The notes: generated by a model not told the origin, from the letters alone. Positions 51,426 to 60,118 are shown, numbered from the stretch's first letter. The stretch: 64,000 nt of DNA from Atopostipes sp963558565 (GCA_963558565.1 CAUWGX010000003.1:182088-246087); one strand, 5' to 3'. Numbers and translations: made by a program.

Positions 51426-51473
51426 AAAAAGCCGGCTAAAGGATGAGTTTTTTCATCCTTTAAACGGGCTTTC
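51426..51473 (-). terminator. Terminator of the ABC ATPase gene
   Basis: TAAAGGATGA and TCATCCTTTA form a perfect stem, with AAAGCC/GGCTTT extending it; the minus strand continues into a T-run. Confidence 0.85.
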
Positions 51474-51490
51474 CATTTATTCAACTCTCT

Positions 51491-52252
51491 TTAGCTTTCA
51501 AGTGTGTGCTCTTTATTAAAGCGCGCGAGAAAATCCACTTGGCTTGGATTTTTAGGATGGTTGAAAAATTCTTCGGGATCCTCGTCAACGATAATTTGGC
51601 CTTGGTCTACAAAGCACACTCGTGAACTGACATCTTTGGCGAAGTTCATTTCATGCGTGACGACTAACATGGTCATCCCTGCTTTGACTAAGTCGGTCAT
51701 AACCGCTAGGACCGAGTCGACCGTTTCAGGGTCTAGAGCGGAGGTAGGTTCATCAAATAAAATGATTTCCGGATCCATCGATAACGAGCGTGCAATACCC
51801 ACACGCTGCATCTGACCCCCGGAAATTTGAGCAGGTCGTGCATTCGCATAAGCCGCCATTCCGACTAAATCTAGACTGTGCATCGCCTTCTCTCTTGCCT
51901 CATTTTTATCTCGATGCAATACTTTTTCTTGGCCGATCATACAATTTTCCAAAACCGTTTTATTTTGAAATAAATTAAATTGTTGAAAGACCATGCCGAC
52001 GTCTGATCGATATTCATTGATATTATAATCAGGGTCTAAAATGGATTCCCCATGAAAAAGAATATCCCCTGAGGTTGGCTCTTCGAGTAAATTAATGCAG
52101 CGTAAAAAAGTAGACTTCCCTGAACCGGAACGACCGAGGATTGAAATCACATCCCCACGATAGACCGATAAATCGATGCCTTTTAAAATTTCATTTTGAC
52201 CGAAAAACTTTACCATATTTTTTACTTCAAGCAAGCGTTCTTCTTTTTCCAT
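51491..52252 (-). CDS. Polar amino acid ABC transporter ATP-binding protein
   Basis: A 253-residue GlnQ/HisP-type ATPase: Walker A 'GRSGSGKST' (about residues 39-47), 'GMVFQQFNLFQNKTVLEN', signature 'ISGGQMQRVGIARSL', Walker B 'IILFDEPTSALD' and the switch His in 'VVTHEM'. The longest frame starts at 52258, but the ATG at 52252 has GGAGG at six bases. It is likely the partner of the substrate-binding/permease fusion at 53532-55163; the two are separated by an SDR gene on the other strand, so they have separate promoters. Confidence 0.94.
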   Translation of the reverse strand: MEKEERLLEVKNMVKFFGQNEILKGIDLSVYRGDVISILGRSGSGKSTFLRCINLLEEPTSGDILFHGESILDPDYNINEYRSDVGMVFQQFNLFQNKTVLENCMIGQEKVLHRDKNEAREKAMHSLDLVGMAAYANARPAQISGGQMQRVGIARSLSMDPEIILFDEPTSALDPETVDSVLAVMTDLVKAGMTMLVVTHEMNFAKDVSSRVCFVDQGQIIVDEDPEEFFNHPKNPSQVDFLARFNKEHTLES

Positions 52253-52372
52253 TTTCATCCTCCATCTCGACTCGCTGGCACTCTTCGAGCCTTATAATCA
52301 CTCAAGTAGCAGCCATTTTCGTCACGGCTCTTTCGATAATTTTTTAATCATCCGTTGTTTTCATAAAAAACT

Positions 52373-52424
52373 TGCGAAAGCGTTTTATTTAAATCTATTA
52401 TACTCGCTAAAGACCCGAAGGCAA
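52373..52424 (-). promoter_or_regulatory. Promoter of the ABC ATPase gene with a cre-like site
   Basis: On the minus strand TTGCCT (52424-52419) and TATAAT (52402-52397) are 16 bp apart. Just downstream of the start site, the segment GCGAAAGCGTTTTA (52374-52387) resembles a cre with about two mismatches. Weak evidence for CcpA control taken alone; the partner gene's promoter carries a better site. Confidence 0.5.
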
Positions 52425-52546
52425 AAGAAACTACTCTGTAAACCTCTGCCAAGAGAGATAATCGGATGAATTGATTTTTTTATTGATGGCGCGTACCATT
52501 TTAAATAGAGAGAAGACGTAAAAATAACGAAATAGGAGGTTTTACA

Positions 52547-53344
52547 ATGGATTTAGGATTGAAAGAAAAAAAGGCATTAATCGTTGGTTCAGACTCTGGG
52601 ATTGGGTATGCGACGGCCCAAGCGCTATTAGCAGAAGGGGCGACCGTGATCATTACGGGCACAAAAGAAGAAAAGTTAGAACAAGCGGCGGCTGATTTAA
52701 ACGATCCGGAAAATGTTTACTCTTATTTGGTGGATGTAGCGGATAGTGACTCAGTCAAAGCGCTCCATGACAAGATCGCCGAAGATGTGGGCTCCATTGA
52801 TATTTTAGTTCATGGAGCCGGCATTTCAGGGGCCAGTGGCTATTTCCATGAAATGAGTGAAACGGATTGGTTGGAAACATTAAACATTAATTTAATGGGT
52901 GCTGTCCGAACTGTCCAAGAGTTTCTACCGGACTTACGCGCCAATGGTTGGGGTCGGATTATTTTAATTTCTTCCGAAAATGGCAAACAACCGTATATTG
53001 ATGAAGTACCTTATGACTGCGCCAAATCCGGTCTTTTAACCCTCACTAAAGCTCTTTCTAAAACCTATGCGAAAGAAGGTGTCCTGGTCAATGCCGTCTC
53101 ACCGGCCTTTATTGAAACACCGATGACGGATGCGATGATGGAAGAACGCGCCGAAGAACTGGGCGTCTCTAAAGAAGAAGCCATTGAATCCTTCTTAGAT
53201 GAAGAAAGACCAGGAATTGAGTTAAAACGTCGTGGAAAACCAGAAGAAGTAGCCGCGGCGATTGCTTTCCTTTGTTCCGAGAAAGCTTCCTTCATTAACG
53301 GCTCAAATTACCGAGTGGATGCAGGTTCTGTTTCAACGATCTAA
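52547..53344 (+). CDS. SDR family oxidoreductase
   Basis: A 265-residue classical SDR: 'ALIVGSDSGIGYATAQALL' (TGxxxGIG variant with Ser-Asp), 'LVHGAGISG' (about residues 84-92), catalytic serine in 'IILISSENGK' and YxxxK in 'YDCAKSG' (about 154-160). It is closest in pattern to 3-oxoacyl reductase-like and sorbitol/alcohol dehydrogenase-like SDRs; the substrate is open. AGGAGG lies seven to eight bases before the ATG. It stands between the two parts of an ABC transporter on the other strand. Confidence 0.88.
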   Translation: MDLGLKEKKALIVGSDSGIGYATAQALLAEGATVIITGTKEEKLEQAAADLNDPENVYSYLVDVADSDSVKALHDKIAEDVGSIDILVHGAGISGASGYFHEMSETDWLETLNINLMGAVRTVQEFLPDLRANGWGRIILISSENGKQPYIDEVPYDCAKSGLLTLTKALSKTYAKEGVLVNAVSPAFIETPMTDAMMEERAEELGVSKEEAIESFLDEERPGIELKRRGKPEEVAAAIAFLCSEKASFINGSNYRVDAGSVSTI

Positions 53345-53369
53345 TCTTTTAAAAGCACTTGAAGGTAAG

Positions 53370-53401
53370 AATAAAAAGGCTGGGAAACTGGCCTTTTTAT
53401 T
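53370..53401 (+). terminator. Terminator of the SDR gene
   Basis: AATAAAAAGGC and GCCTTTTTATT are a perfect 11-bp inverted repeat with a 10-base loop; the right arm supplies the T-run. Confidence 0.85.
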
Positions 53402-53469
53402 TGCTGCTTTAAACCCACTTCTTAAAAAACAAATGGCTCAAATTCAACGAAGTCTCGCCCGTAAAAAAG

Positions 53470-53518
53470 AATAAAACTCCTGCTACGCAACATCACAGAG
53501 CGTGCAGGAGTTTATTTT
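53470..53518 (-). terminator. Terminator of the ABC substrate-binding/permease gene
   Basis: AATAAAACTCCTGC and GCAGGAGTTTATT form a 13-bp stem; the minus strand continues TTTTATTC. Confidence 0.88.
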
Positions 53519-53531
53519 TGATTTTTCCGGA

Positions 53532-55163
53532 TTAGACATTGCCTGTTTTATGATATTCCACTAATTCATAACTGCCGCTACCTTCCGACCGATACTCGAC
53601 CCAGCGCAAGAGTCGCGAAAATGTAAAAGTTAAAACAAAGTAAATCACAGAAGCAATGAAATAAGATTGGAAAATAAGATAAGTAGAACCGGCGGCTGAT
53701 TTCGTCACAAAGAATAACTCCGTCACCGCGATCACATTTAATACCGACGTATCTTTAATATTGGTAATAAATTCATTTCCAATCGAAGGTAAAATGTTGC
53801 GCACTGCTTGCGGTAACACAATATTAAACATGGCTTGTTGATGCGTCATCCCCACTGATTTCGCCGCTTCCATCTGGCCCTTATCCACCGACACGATGCC
53901 TCCGCGCACCACTTCCGCTAAGTAAGCCCCCGTGTTGACCGATACAATAATAAAAGCAGCCACCATCATCGTCAAATCAATATTCAAAAATAATTTACTG
54001 CCGTAATAAATAATCATTGCTTGCACCATCATCGGCGTCCCTCGAAAAATTTCAATATACCCGAGCAACACCCCATCCACCACTTGGAGAAGTAAATAAC
54101 GCACGCGATGATGTTCTTTATTTACTTTAATCGTCCGAATAACCGCAATCAGTAAACCGATGATAAAACCAATAATCGTCGAAACAATTGAAATCAGTAA
54201 CGTCACACCGGTTCCGCGTAAAAATAGTGAACGATAAGTGCCGAGCAATTGCCAAACACTGCCCCAAAAGCCCAAAGTTTCTCCATGGACATTTAAATCG
54301 ACCATTTCTTGCATAATAGCATTTTGTTCTTCTTCACTAATCGCCGCCAGCGCTTCATTAATCGGCTCCGTTAAGGGACTTTCTTTCCGCAAGCCCACAG
54401 CGATCGAAGTATCCTCTCCCGAAACATCAAAGCCCATTCCTTCTTCAAAAGCCACAAAGGTTAAATCGGCATTGGACGCTACGGCCGCCATCGCGCCCGG
54501 TCGTTCGGAGACATAAGCATCGACTTTGCCACTCAAGGTTGCTGAGATCATCGCCGGAAAATTATCCATCGCCGTCTGTTTATTGACATTTGGAATTTGA
54601 TCAATCACCGTTTCATGAAAGGTATTTAACTGTCCGGTAACTTTCGCTCCAGCAAAATCTTCTAAAGACATCGCGTTCTCCCACTGACTGCCTGCTTGCA
54701 CAACCAGCACCAAGTCTGAGGTATAGTAGCGATCTGAAAAATCAATTTGTTCTTTTCGTTCAGCCGTCGGACTCATCCCCGCAATAATCGCGTCAATTTT
54801 CCCTGACATTAATGCAGGCGGCAAACCATCCCATTCCACTTTAACGATTTCCAATTCTAAATCTAAAGCTTCCGCGACACGTTTCGCAATTTGGACATCA
54901 TAGCCATTCACGTATTCATTTTGACTATTCGAGATGGCCATCGCCCCGTTCGCATCATCGACTTGCGACCAGTTAAAGGGCGCATAATTTGCTTCCATAC
55001 CTACGCGCAAAATGCCTTCCGTTTCTGTCGCTGCTTCATCAGTCGTCGTTTGTGCATGCGCGGCGTTATATGGACCTGAAAAAATCGCTAATAAAAACAA
55101 AGCTAAAATGAGCGTTTTCCACTTCGCGCGACCCGCCGGCCGTCTTTTTTTATAAGTATTCAA
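53532..55163 (-). CDS. Amino acid ABC transporter, substrate-binding and permease fusion
   Basis: The 543-residue protein has a signal-type N-terminus (hydrophobic about residues 18-33, 'LILALFLLAIFSGPYNAAHA'), a bacterial extracellular solute-binding family 3 domain (about 45-290, 'LRVGMEANYAPFNW', 'IDAIIAGMSPTAERKEQIDF'), and a HisM/GlnP-type permease domain (about 310-530, with the EAA-type loop 'GQMEAAKSVGMTHQQAMFNI'). This GlnP-like fusion is common in Lactobacillales and imports glutamine, glutamate or similar. The longest frame begins at 55274, but the TTG at 55163 has a strong AAGGAGGAG eight bases before it, so TTG is the start. A perfect promoter lies upstream. Confidence 0.92.
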   Translation of the reverse strand: MNTYKKRRPAGRAKWKTLILALFLLAIFSGPYNAAHAQTTTDEAATETEGILRVGMEANYAPFNWSQVDDANGAMAISNSQNEYVNGYDVQIAKRVAEALDLELEIVKVEWDGLPPALMSGKIDAIIAGMSPTAERKEQIDFSDRYYTSDLVLVVQAGSQWENAMSLEDFAGAKVTGQLNTFHETVIDQIPNVNKQTAMDNFPAMISATLSGKVDAYVSERPGAMAAVASNADLTFVAFEEGMGFDVSGEDTSIAVGLRKESPLTEPINEALAAISEEEQNAIMQEMVDLNVHGETLGFWGSVWQLLGTYRSLFLRGTGVTLLISIVSTIIGFIIGLLIAVIRTIKVNKEHHRVRYLLLQVVDGVLLGYIEIFRGTPMMVQAMIIYYGSKLFLNIDLTMMVAAFIIVSVNTGAYLAEVVRGGIVSVDKGQMEAAKSVGMTHQQAMFNIVLPQAVRNILPSIGNEFITNIKDTSVLNVIAVTELFFVTKSAAGSTYLIFQSYFIASVIYFVLTFTFSRLLRWVEYRSEGSGSYELVEYHKTGNV

Positions 55164-55245
55164 AATTTTTCTCCTCCTTAAGGACCCTATGTATAAAGCC
55201 TGGTGAACGCCTCTTCCAAAAGGAGAACGAAGTTCTATAAAATAG

Positions 55246-55274
55246 ATTATAGGCCTCCCTGTAAACGTTGTCAA
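55246..55274 (-). promoter_or_regulatory. Consensus promoter of the ABC fusion gene with overlapping cre-like site
   Basis: TTGACA (55274-55269) and TATAAT (55251-55246) are exactly 17 bp apart. On the plus strand TGTAAACGTTGTCA (55260-55273) matches the cre consensus TGWAARCGYTWNCW at all but one position and covers the -35 and spacer, so CcpA binding there would repress. Confidence 0.8.
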
Positions 55275-55476
55275 CGGAATGGACCGGTTGCTTACTCTCC
55301 GAAATTTTTCCTTTATTCACCGCTTACAGATATTTTTTATGAAGAAGTCCCTCCTTCAAAATTAGCAATATATTTCGACCGTTACCACTTTCATGATATG
55401 CTAGGTGTCAGCAGCTCCAAAAACGAAATATAGGATTCAAAAAAATGTAAAATCAAAAGAGAAAAGAGGAAATAGA

Positions 55477-56127
55477 GTGCAAGCAGTGATATTTGATATG
55501 GATGGCGTCATTATTGACAGCGAACCCGTCCACCAAAGATTAGAGATTGAAATGTTAGAAGAACTTGGCGGTTCCATTTCGACGGAGGAGTACTTGAAAT
55601 TTGTGGGAACGACCGATGAATATATGTGGTCCCATTTCAAAGAAATGTATGATCTAGAACCGAGTGTGGAGGACTTAATTGCGACCAAGAAGCAAAGATT
55701 TATGGAAGAAATCCACCAGGTGCCTCTCGTCGATCATTTTCTAGACGTGTTAAAAGCTTTTGATGAGGCTGGGTATCGTCTAGCTTTAGCTTCTTCCAAC
55801 AATCGAAAAACGGTCGATCATATTGTCGATCAATTTTCTTTAGGCGACTATTTTGACGTTACGATGAGTGGCGAAGATATCACCCACGGCAAACCGCATC
55901 CAGAAATCTTTCTCCACACAGCGGAAGTCATGGGAATCGAACCTACGGAATGTTTAGTCTTTGAAGACGCCGCCAATGGTGTAGAAGCAGCGAAAGAAGC
56001 CGGGATGCAATGTGTGGCTTTAGATAATCCAAATTCGGGCGTGCAAGACCTTTCCCAAGCAGATGTCGTGCTCGATGACTTTGCTGATTTTAATCTTGAC
56101 CAATTACTGGCTGAGTTAAACGAATAA
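55477..56127 (+). CDS. HAD family phosphatase/phosphoglucomutase-like
   Basis: A 216-residue HAD subfamily IA protein: motif I 'VIFDMDGVIIDSEPVHQ' (nucleophile Asp in DMDG), motif II 'LALASSNNRKTV' (about residues 106-117), Lys in 'THGKPHPEIFL', motif III 'LVFEDAANGVEAA'. It resembles beta-phosphoglucomutase-like and sugar-phosphate phosphatases; the substrate is open. The frame extends to an ATG at 55405, but a GTG at 55477 with AGAGG seven bases upstream starts right at the conserved fold and is preferred. Confidence 0.9.
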   Translation: MQAVIFDMDGVIIDSEPVHQRLEIEMLEELGGSISTEEYLKFVGTTDEYMWSHFKEMYDLEPSVEDLIATKKQRFMEEIHQVPLVDHFLDVLKAFDEAGYRLALASSNNRKTVDHIVDQFSLGDYFDVTMSGEDITHGKPHPEIFLHTAEVMGIEPTECLVFEDAANGVEAAKEAGMQCVALDNPNSGVQDLSQADVVLDDFADFNLDQLLAELNE

Positions 56128-56135
56128 CGACAAAC

Positions 56136-56184
56136 AAAAAATCCAGAAGTGCTTGTATCATCACAGCCTTCTGGATTCTTTTTT
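56136..56184 (+). terminator. Terminator of the HAD gene
   Basis: AATCCAGAAG and CTTCTGGATT form a perfect 10-bp stem followed by CTTTTTT. Confidence 0.9.
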
Positions 56185-56223
56185 ATGGAAGTATCACTGA
56201 ATGAAACGCGATGGCAGCTTCAA

Positions 56224-56328
56224 CTATTCGGCAGTCGACGCTTCTTCGTCATCCACATAGTTTAAATCAAACTCAAGATTGATGTTTCGATAAATTTCAA
56301 GCGCAAAGTCTCGACCCCATTGGTACAT
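56224..56328 (-). CDS. Small ORF or in-frame remnant after the lipoprotein gene
   Basis: 34 codons ('MYQWGRDFALEIYRNINLEF' then an acidic end) lie three bases after the stop codon of the lipoprotein gene and in the same frame, so a single stop (TAA) separates them. The composition looks protein-like. There is no separate ribosome site, so it would need coupled re-initiation or stop readthrough; it could also be the remnant of a once longer protein. No family recognised. Confidence 0.4.
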   Translation of the reverse strand: MYQWGRDFALEIYRNINLEFDLNYVDDEEASTAE

Positions 56329-56331
56329 TTC

Positions 56332-56844
56332 TTATTCTAAGCCGGATCTTTCTTCTGTCGGTGCTTCTTCCTCCAAATCAATATCCGTTATACTTATATG
56401 AGAAGTCAACGATTCCCGTTCTTCATCGGCAAAAGTAACTTCCTCATTTAACTTGATCGTTCCTTGTTCTTCTGCCATCACATGTTCTAAAACAAGCGTA
56501 TTATTTTCTTCATCGCGGTTGATGACTTCGCTGGGGAACACGGTTTGTTCGCCTTTATTATTGACAATCGTTAAATTGCCTTCTTGATAATAAAAATCAA
56601 GAGCAATTTCCGTCTGCCCCTCTTCTGTGCTCGTGATGGGCTCAGAATCAATAGCCAACATTTCACCATATTGATCCAACGCCTCTTCCAATGGCTCACC
56701 ATTCAGCCGCGCATCTTCTACGGTCCAGTGCCCTTCTAATGCATCTTCTACGGTCGAAACATCGCGCCCACATGCGACAAGTACCACAGAAAATAAAACC
56801 ATCAGGCCTAAACTAACCGATTGAAATAATTTCTTTTTCTTCAT
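56332..56844 (-). CDS. Putative lipoprotein of unknown function
   Basis: The predicted precursor has 170 residues with a basic start (MKKKKLF), a hydrophobic stretch and a lipobox 'LVACG' (Cys near residue 25), followed by an acidic beta-rich domain ('GHWTVEDARLNGEPLEE', 'GNLTIVNNKGEQTV') that looks like a small calycin/DUF-type lipoprotein fold. The longest frame starts at 56919; ATG codons at 56853 and 56844 follow GGGTGG, and the latter has better spacing (ten bases). The 3' end is followed in frame by a further 34 codons. I do not recognise a named family. Confidence 0.75.
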   Translation of the reverse strand: MKKKKLFQSVSLGLMVLFSVVLVACGRDVSTVEDALEGHWTVEDARLNGEPLEEALDQYGEMLAIDSEPITSTEEGQTEIALDFYYQEGNLTIVNNKGEQTVFPSEVINRDEENNTLVLEHVMAEEQGTIKLNEEVTFADEERESLTSHISITDIDLEEEAPTEERSGLE

Positions 56845-56921
56845 CCTATCCATTCCACCCTTTCTGTATGTTACCTTTAGCGTATCAGAAATAACTTGTG
56901 AGAGGAATGAAACGGCCAATA

Positions 56922-56951
56922 AAAAAAGAGGCTAGCACGTTCGCTAACCTC
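56922..56951 (-). terminator. Terminator of the acyltransferase gene
   Basis: GAGG-TAGC and GCTA-CCTC arms with a TTTTTTT run on the minus strand; it lies 50 bases after the acyltransferase stop. Confidence 0.75.
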
Positions 56952-57001
56952 CAAGGCTCTCAATTTCATGAGATCATTTATTTTTTTATGTACGCAATAT
57001 G

Positions 57002-58000
57002 TTATCTCTGTTTTATTTTTCGTGTGACAACACCTACTGCTAAAGAAGCTAAAGTGACGAGCAGTAGAAATAATAGAATGTAGATCACAGTATTGAGATG
57101 CAAACCGGCGTTTAAATAGCTCGTACGTAAGAAATCTACGAATATATAATGGCTCAAGTAAATATAAAAAGAATACTTACTTAATGTTAAGAGAATATAA
57201 TTGAAACGAACGGTTCTGAAAGGAACAACCATAATCAAAAGCACCACCATCAACGAATAAAAAATAACAGTCGGCCGCGTAGAGGCCAAAGCTAAGTTAT
57301 AATCAAACACTCCCCCGACAACGAAAGGGGTAAAAATAACCATCACCATCGTAACCAACGTCCCTAACAAGATAGGTATTTTATATTTTTGCACATACTG
57401 CACTTTTTTGGTGAAATTCTTGGCCAACCAAACACCAAAAATAAAAAAGAAAAGCCAGTTAAAAACATTTTTATTCATATAAAAATATTCATGCTCAATC
57501 CATAGATCCGAAACCTGACTTAATATCGTAATAACTAAGGAGATCATGATGCCATATTTATTGGCAATTTTTAAAAGAATGGGATAAGCCGCGTAAAAAA
57601 CTAAAATGACCGGAACAAAGTATAAATGATTATAAATGGTTCCCATCAGTAAACTTTTAGCAATATCATAAAGCATTCCCCAACTTAAATCGCCTGGAAT
57701 ATTCCACACATCCGTGTAAAATAAATAGATAATATTCCACAGAAAGTATTGTGGGAAAATACCTAGAAATCTCTTTTTTAAGAAGTCGCCATAACTTGCG
57801 CTTCTTTTATAACTATCGGCAATGGTTAAGCCCCAACCGGATAAAATAAAATAAACCGGCACAGCGAATCTTGAGATTTGATTCACCACAATCGCTAACA
57901 AATCATCATCTGTTGCGAGTGGCGCGGTGATATGGATTAAAATCACACCCACAATAGCTAATCCACGAAGAATATCAAATTTTTCATATCGTGCACTCAT
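57002..58000 (-). CDS. Acyltransferase family 3 membrane protein
   Basis: A 332-residue membrane protein with about ten hydrophobic segments. It begins 'RYEKFDILRGLAIVGVILIH', the acyltransferase 3 signature with R/H catalytic residues, and has 'VPVYFILSGWGL' (about residues 47-58). Family members O-acetylate or otherwise acylate sugars of peptidoglycan, teichoic acid or surface polysaccharides. The gene is not next to the glycan cluster, so its substrate is open. Confidence 0.88.
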   Translation of the reverse strand: MSARYEKFDILRGLAIVGVILIHITAPLATDDDLLAIVVNQISRFAVPVYFILSGWGLTIADSYKRSASYGDFLKKRFLGIFPQYFLWNIIYLFYTDVWNIPGDLSWGMLYDIAKSLLMGTIYNHLYFVPVILVFYAAYPILLKIANKYGIMISLVITILSQVSDLWIEHEYFYMNKNVFNWLFFFIFGVWLAKNFTKKVQYVQKYKIPILLGTLVTMVMVIFTPFVVGGVFDYNLALASTRPTVIFYSLMVVLLIMVVPFRTVRFNYILLTLSKYSFYIYLSHYIFVDFLRTSYLNAGLHLNTVIYILLFLLLVTLASLAVGVVTRKIKQR

Positions 58001-58180
58001 TTGTTTTCACTACTTTCGATGAACTATGCTTCAAAAGAAGCTCGCTCTTCTATTTTACATCACCTTCATGAAAAATAAGTGACAGTTTTATTAGAAATTA
58101 TAACAATTTGTTTCAATTCCATGTTCAGACACTGAATTTTTTGTCATTTATACGAATAACTCTACAGGATTTAAGGAACA

Positions 58181-58223
58181 AAAACTCCCACTCCTTGTGT
58201 TCTCCTCAATCAGTGGAAGTTTT
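58181..58223 (-). terminator. Terminator after the DUF3284 gene
   Basis: AAAACT-CCACT and AGTGG-AGTTTT form a 12-bp stem with one mismatch; T-run on the minus strand. Confidence 0.82.
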
Positions 58224-58232
58224 ATTCAAGTT

Positions 58233-58652
58233 TCATTGGTCAGAAGGATTTTCCATTTGACGCAACATTTCATGGAATCTTTTCTTTTTCAGATAACCCC
58301 AGCTATAACCGACCAACGTATCATTGATTTTCTGTAAAGAGCCATGCGAATAAATTTCTTCTGTATAATGAAGAACGCAGCTTTTTTCATCCACCGGTTG
58401 GATCTCATATTTTACAAAGATGCGATTTTTATCCGTATGTGTACTGTAGTGATACGTCTGAGCTGGGTTGTATTGTTCAATCCGAATAAGGGCTTGATCT
58501 CCGTTCGCGAAATATTTAATGTACTCAAAATCCTCATAATCTTCTGTATTTAAAGACTGCTTGGTGTGTGTATAAATATCTGTTTGAATTGATCGTTCCA
58601 AAATCTCAAAGAGTGCTACCGCCGAAAGTTCCATTGTTCGTTCAATCTTCAT
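58233..58652 (-). CDS. DUF3284 domain protein
   Basis: A 139-residue soluble protein beginning 'MKIERTMELSAVALFEILER' with 'YSWGYLKKKRFHEMLRQMEN' at the end, the DUF3284 pattern (a START/polyketide-cyclase-like fold). DUF3284 genes are often found beside lactose/cellobiose-family PTS components in Lactobacillales, as here, though no function is known. ATG codons at 58661 and 58652 exist; the second has GGGTG at six bases. It overlaps the end of the EIIC gene by 11 bp. Confidence 0.85.
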   Translation of the reverse strand: MKIERTMELSAVALFEILERSIQTDIYTHTKQSLNTEDYEDFEYIKYFANGDQALIRIEQYNPAQTYHYSTHTDKNRIFVKYEIQPVDEKSCVLHYTEEIYSHGSLQKINDTLVGYSWGYLKKKRFHEMLRQMENPSDQ

Positions 58653-60081
58653 AATCATCACCCATCTCTTCTTCCGCTGCTTCCTCGGCTGAGATAGGCA
58701 CCATTTTATTTGCCGAGATAATAAACGGAATCCAGATTAAGAAAGAAATAACCATCGCCACTAACGTAACAATCGGCGCGCGCCAGTCAGCCCCCGTCGC
58801 TAAGAAAGACATTAAGAGCTGAGGAGTCACCCAAGCGACTTGTTGCGAAACAGGATTCACTAAACCAAAGACCGTCGCAAAATAGCCAATTCCTACCGAA
58901 ATCACAGGGGTTAAAATAAACGGTATAAATAAAATAGGATTCAAGACTACTGGTAAACCAAATAAAACCGGTTCATTAATATTAAAAATTCCGGGTCCAA
59001 CCGATAATTTCGCGACTGTTTGGTACTCTTCCCGTTTTGAAAATAATAAAATCGCCAAAACCATCACAAGCGTCCCACCAGAACCGCCAAACCAAGCATA
59101 AGCGTCGAAAGAACCACGTACCCAAGTATAACCTTCCTCTAACACTAAAGCCGAGCCCCCTTCTTGGAATAAGTTCACATTCGTCAATTGTGCTACCCCA
59201 AACACACCTTCTAAAAGCGGGGCTAAAACATTCGGTCCATGAATACCAAAGAACCAGAACAGTTGCACAAACAGAGCGGAGATCGCAACGGCTCCAAATC
59301 CTTGAGACATCCCTAAAAGTGGTAAAGCGATCGTTTCTTGCAGCCATTCCAGAAAGGTTAAGTCCGGCACGACACGCGAAAAGAGCCAGTAAAAAATTCC
59401 TGTCACATAAAGTGCAACGGTCGCCGGAATAATGGAGGCAAAAGCTTTTGAAACAGCGGGTGGTACAGATTCTGGCAGTTTAATCGTAATCTCGGCCTGC
59501 ATCAATTTAATATAAATCATTGTCGCCACAAAACCAATAATCATCGCCGTGAAATAAAAGTTCCCATCCAGACTGCTGAGTGGAAGCCAGCCCCAACCAT
59601 TGGCGGTTATGCTATCCGCGGTCGCTTCCCAGCCTGCTTCATTTAAAACATCAACCGTGCCAGGATCTAAGTGGACCCCTTCTACTGTTCCTGAAAAGGA
59701 AAAACGAATACCCGCGATGGCCGCCGCAGTGGCAACAATCCCACTCGCTAAGTCGTTCACTTTATAGGCTCGTGCTAAGTTATAACCCCAAGAAAAGATG
59801 AAAATTAAGCCCGCAATCGCAAGTGTTCCATTCCACACGTACCCATTAATTTCGATAATTTGGCTAATCACCGGTACGGTGCTTCCGTCATAGCCATCAA
59901 TAAACTGCGGTGGTAAATCTCGTAAGATGGCGTTAATCATGACTGCCACAGAACCGGCCATCGTCGCTGGCAGTGTGCCAATAAAGGCGTCTCGTAAAGC
60001 TACTAAGTGTTTTTGTGAACCGATTTTAATCGCCAGCGGTAAAATATAACGTTCGAGCCATGAAGTTAAATTATCCATCAT
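58642..60081 (-). CDS. PTS EIIC component, lactose/cellobiose family
   Basis: A 479-residue membrane permease subunit: 'LVALRDAFIGTLPATMAGSV' (about residues 26-45), 'FFGIHGPNVLAPLLEGV' (about 273-289) and 'PGIFNINEPVLFGLPVVLNP' (about 362-381), all typical of CelB/ChbC-type EIIC. No EIIA, EIIB or phospho-beta-glucosidase is encoded nearby, so the partner subunits must lie elsewhere. Two adjacent ATG codons (60081, 60078) follow GAGGAG. A short upstream reading frame overlaps the start, and a cre site lies about 135 bp upstream. Confidence 0.93.
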   Translation of the reverse strand: MMDNLTSWLERYILPLAIKIGSQKHLVALRDAFIGTLPATMAGSVAVMINAILRDLPPQFIDGYDGSTVPVISQIIEINGYVWNGTLAIAGLIFIFSWGYNLARAYKVNDLASGIVATAAAIAGIRFSFSGTVEGVHLDPGTVDVLNEAGWEATADSITANGWGWLPLSSLDGNFYFTAMIIGFVATMIYIKLMQAEITIKLPESVPPAVSKAFASIIPATVALYVTGIFYWLFSRVVPDLTFLEWLQETIALPLLGMSQGFGAVAISALFVQLFWFFGIHGPNVLAPLLEGVFGVAQLTNVNLFQEGGSALVLEEGYTWVRGSFDAYAWFGGSGGTLVMVLAILLFSKREEYQTVAKLSVGPGIFNINEPVLFGLPVVLNPILFIPFILTPVISVGIGYFATVFGLVNPVSQQVAWVTPQLLMSFLATGADWRAPIVTLVAMVISFLIWIPFIISANKMVPISAEEAAEEEMGDDYED

Positions 60082-60118
60082 TAAACACTCCTCTAATGTA
60101 AGTCCGAACGATTTTCAT
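60071..60118 (-). CDS. Possible 15-codon leader peptide of the EIIC gene
   Basis: ATG at 60118 is preceded by AAGGAAGG at two to four bases and reads 15 codons (MKIVRTYIRGVFNDG) to a stop that overlaps the EIIC start codons. It could couple translation of EIIC. It may equally be chance: another coding-like stretch of 21 codons (60093-60158) with no start overlaps it in a different frame. Confidence 0.3.
   Translation of the reverse strand: MKIVRTYIRGVFNDG

Noticed and set aside
51203..51439. A 78-codon repetitive plus-strand ORF over array D
   Set aside because: Same reason as for array A: open frames arise from the period of 42; the peptide is a plain 14-residue repeat with no start signals.
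53402..53474. Coding-like tail ending 'MAQIQRSLARKKE' after the SDR gene
   Set aside because: It runs out of a frame that passes through the SDR terminator, has no ribosome site before its only ATG, and lies between two terminators. A remnant cannot be excluded but is not supported.
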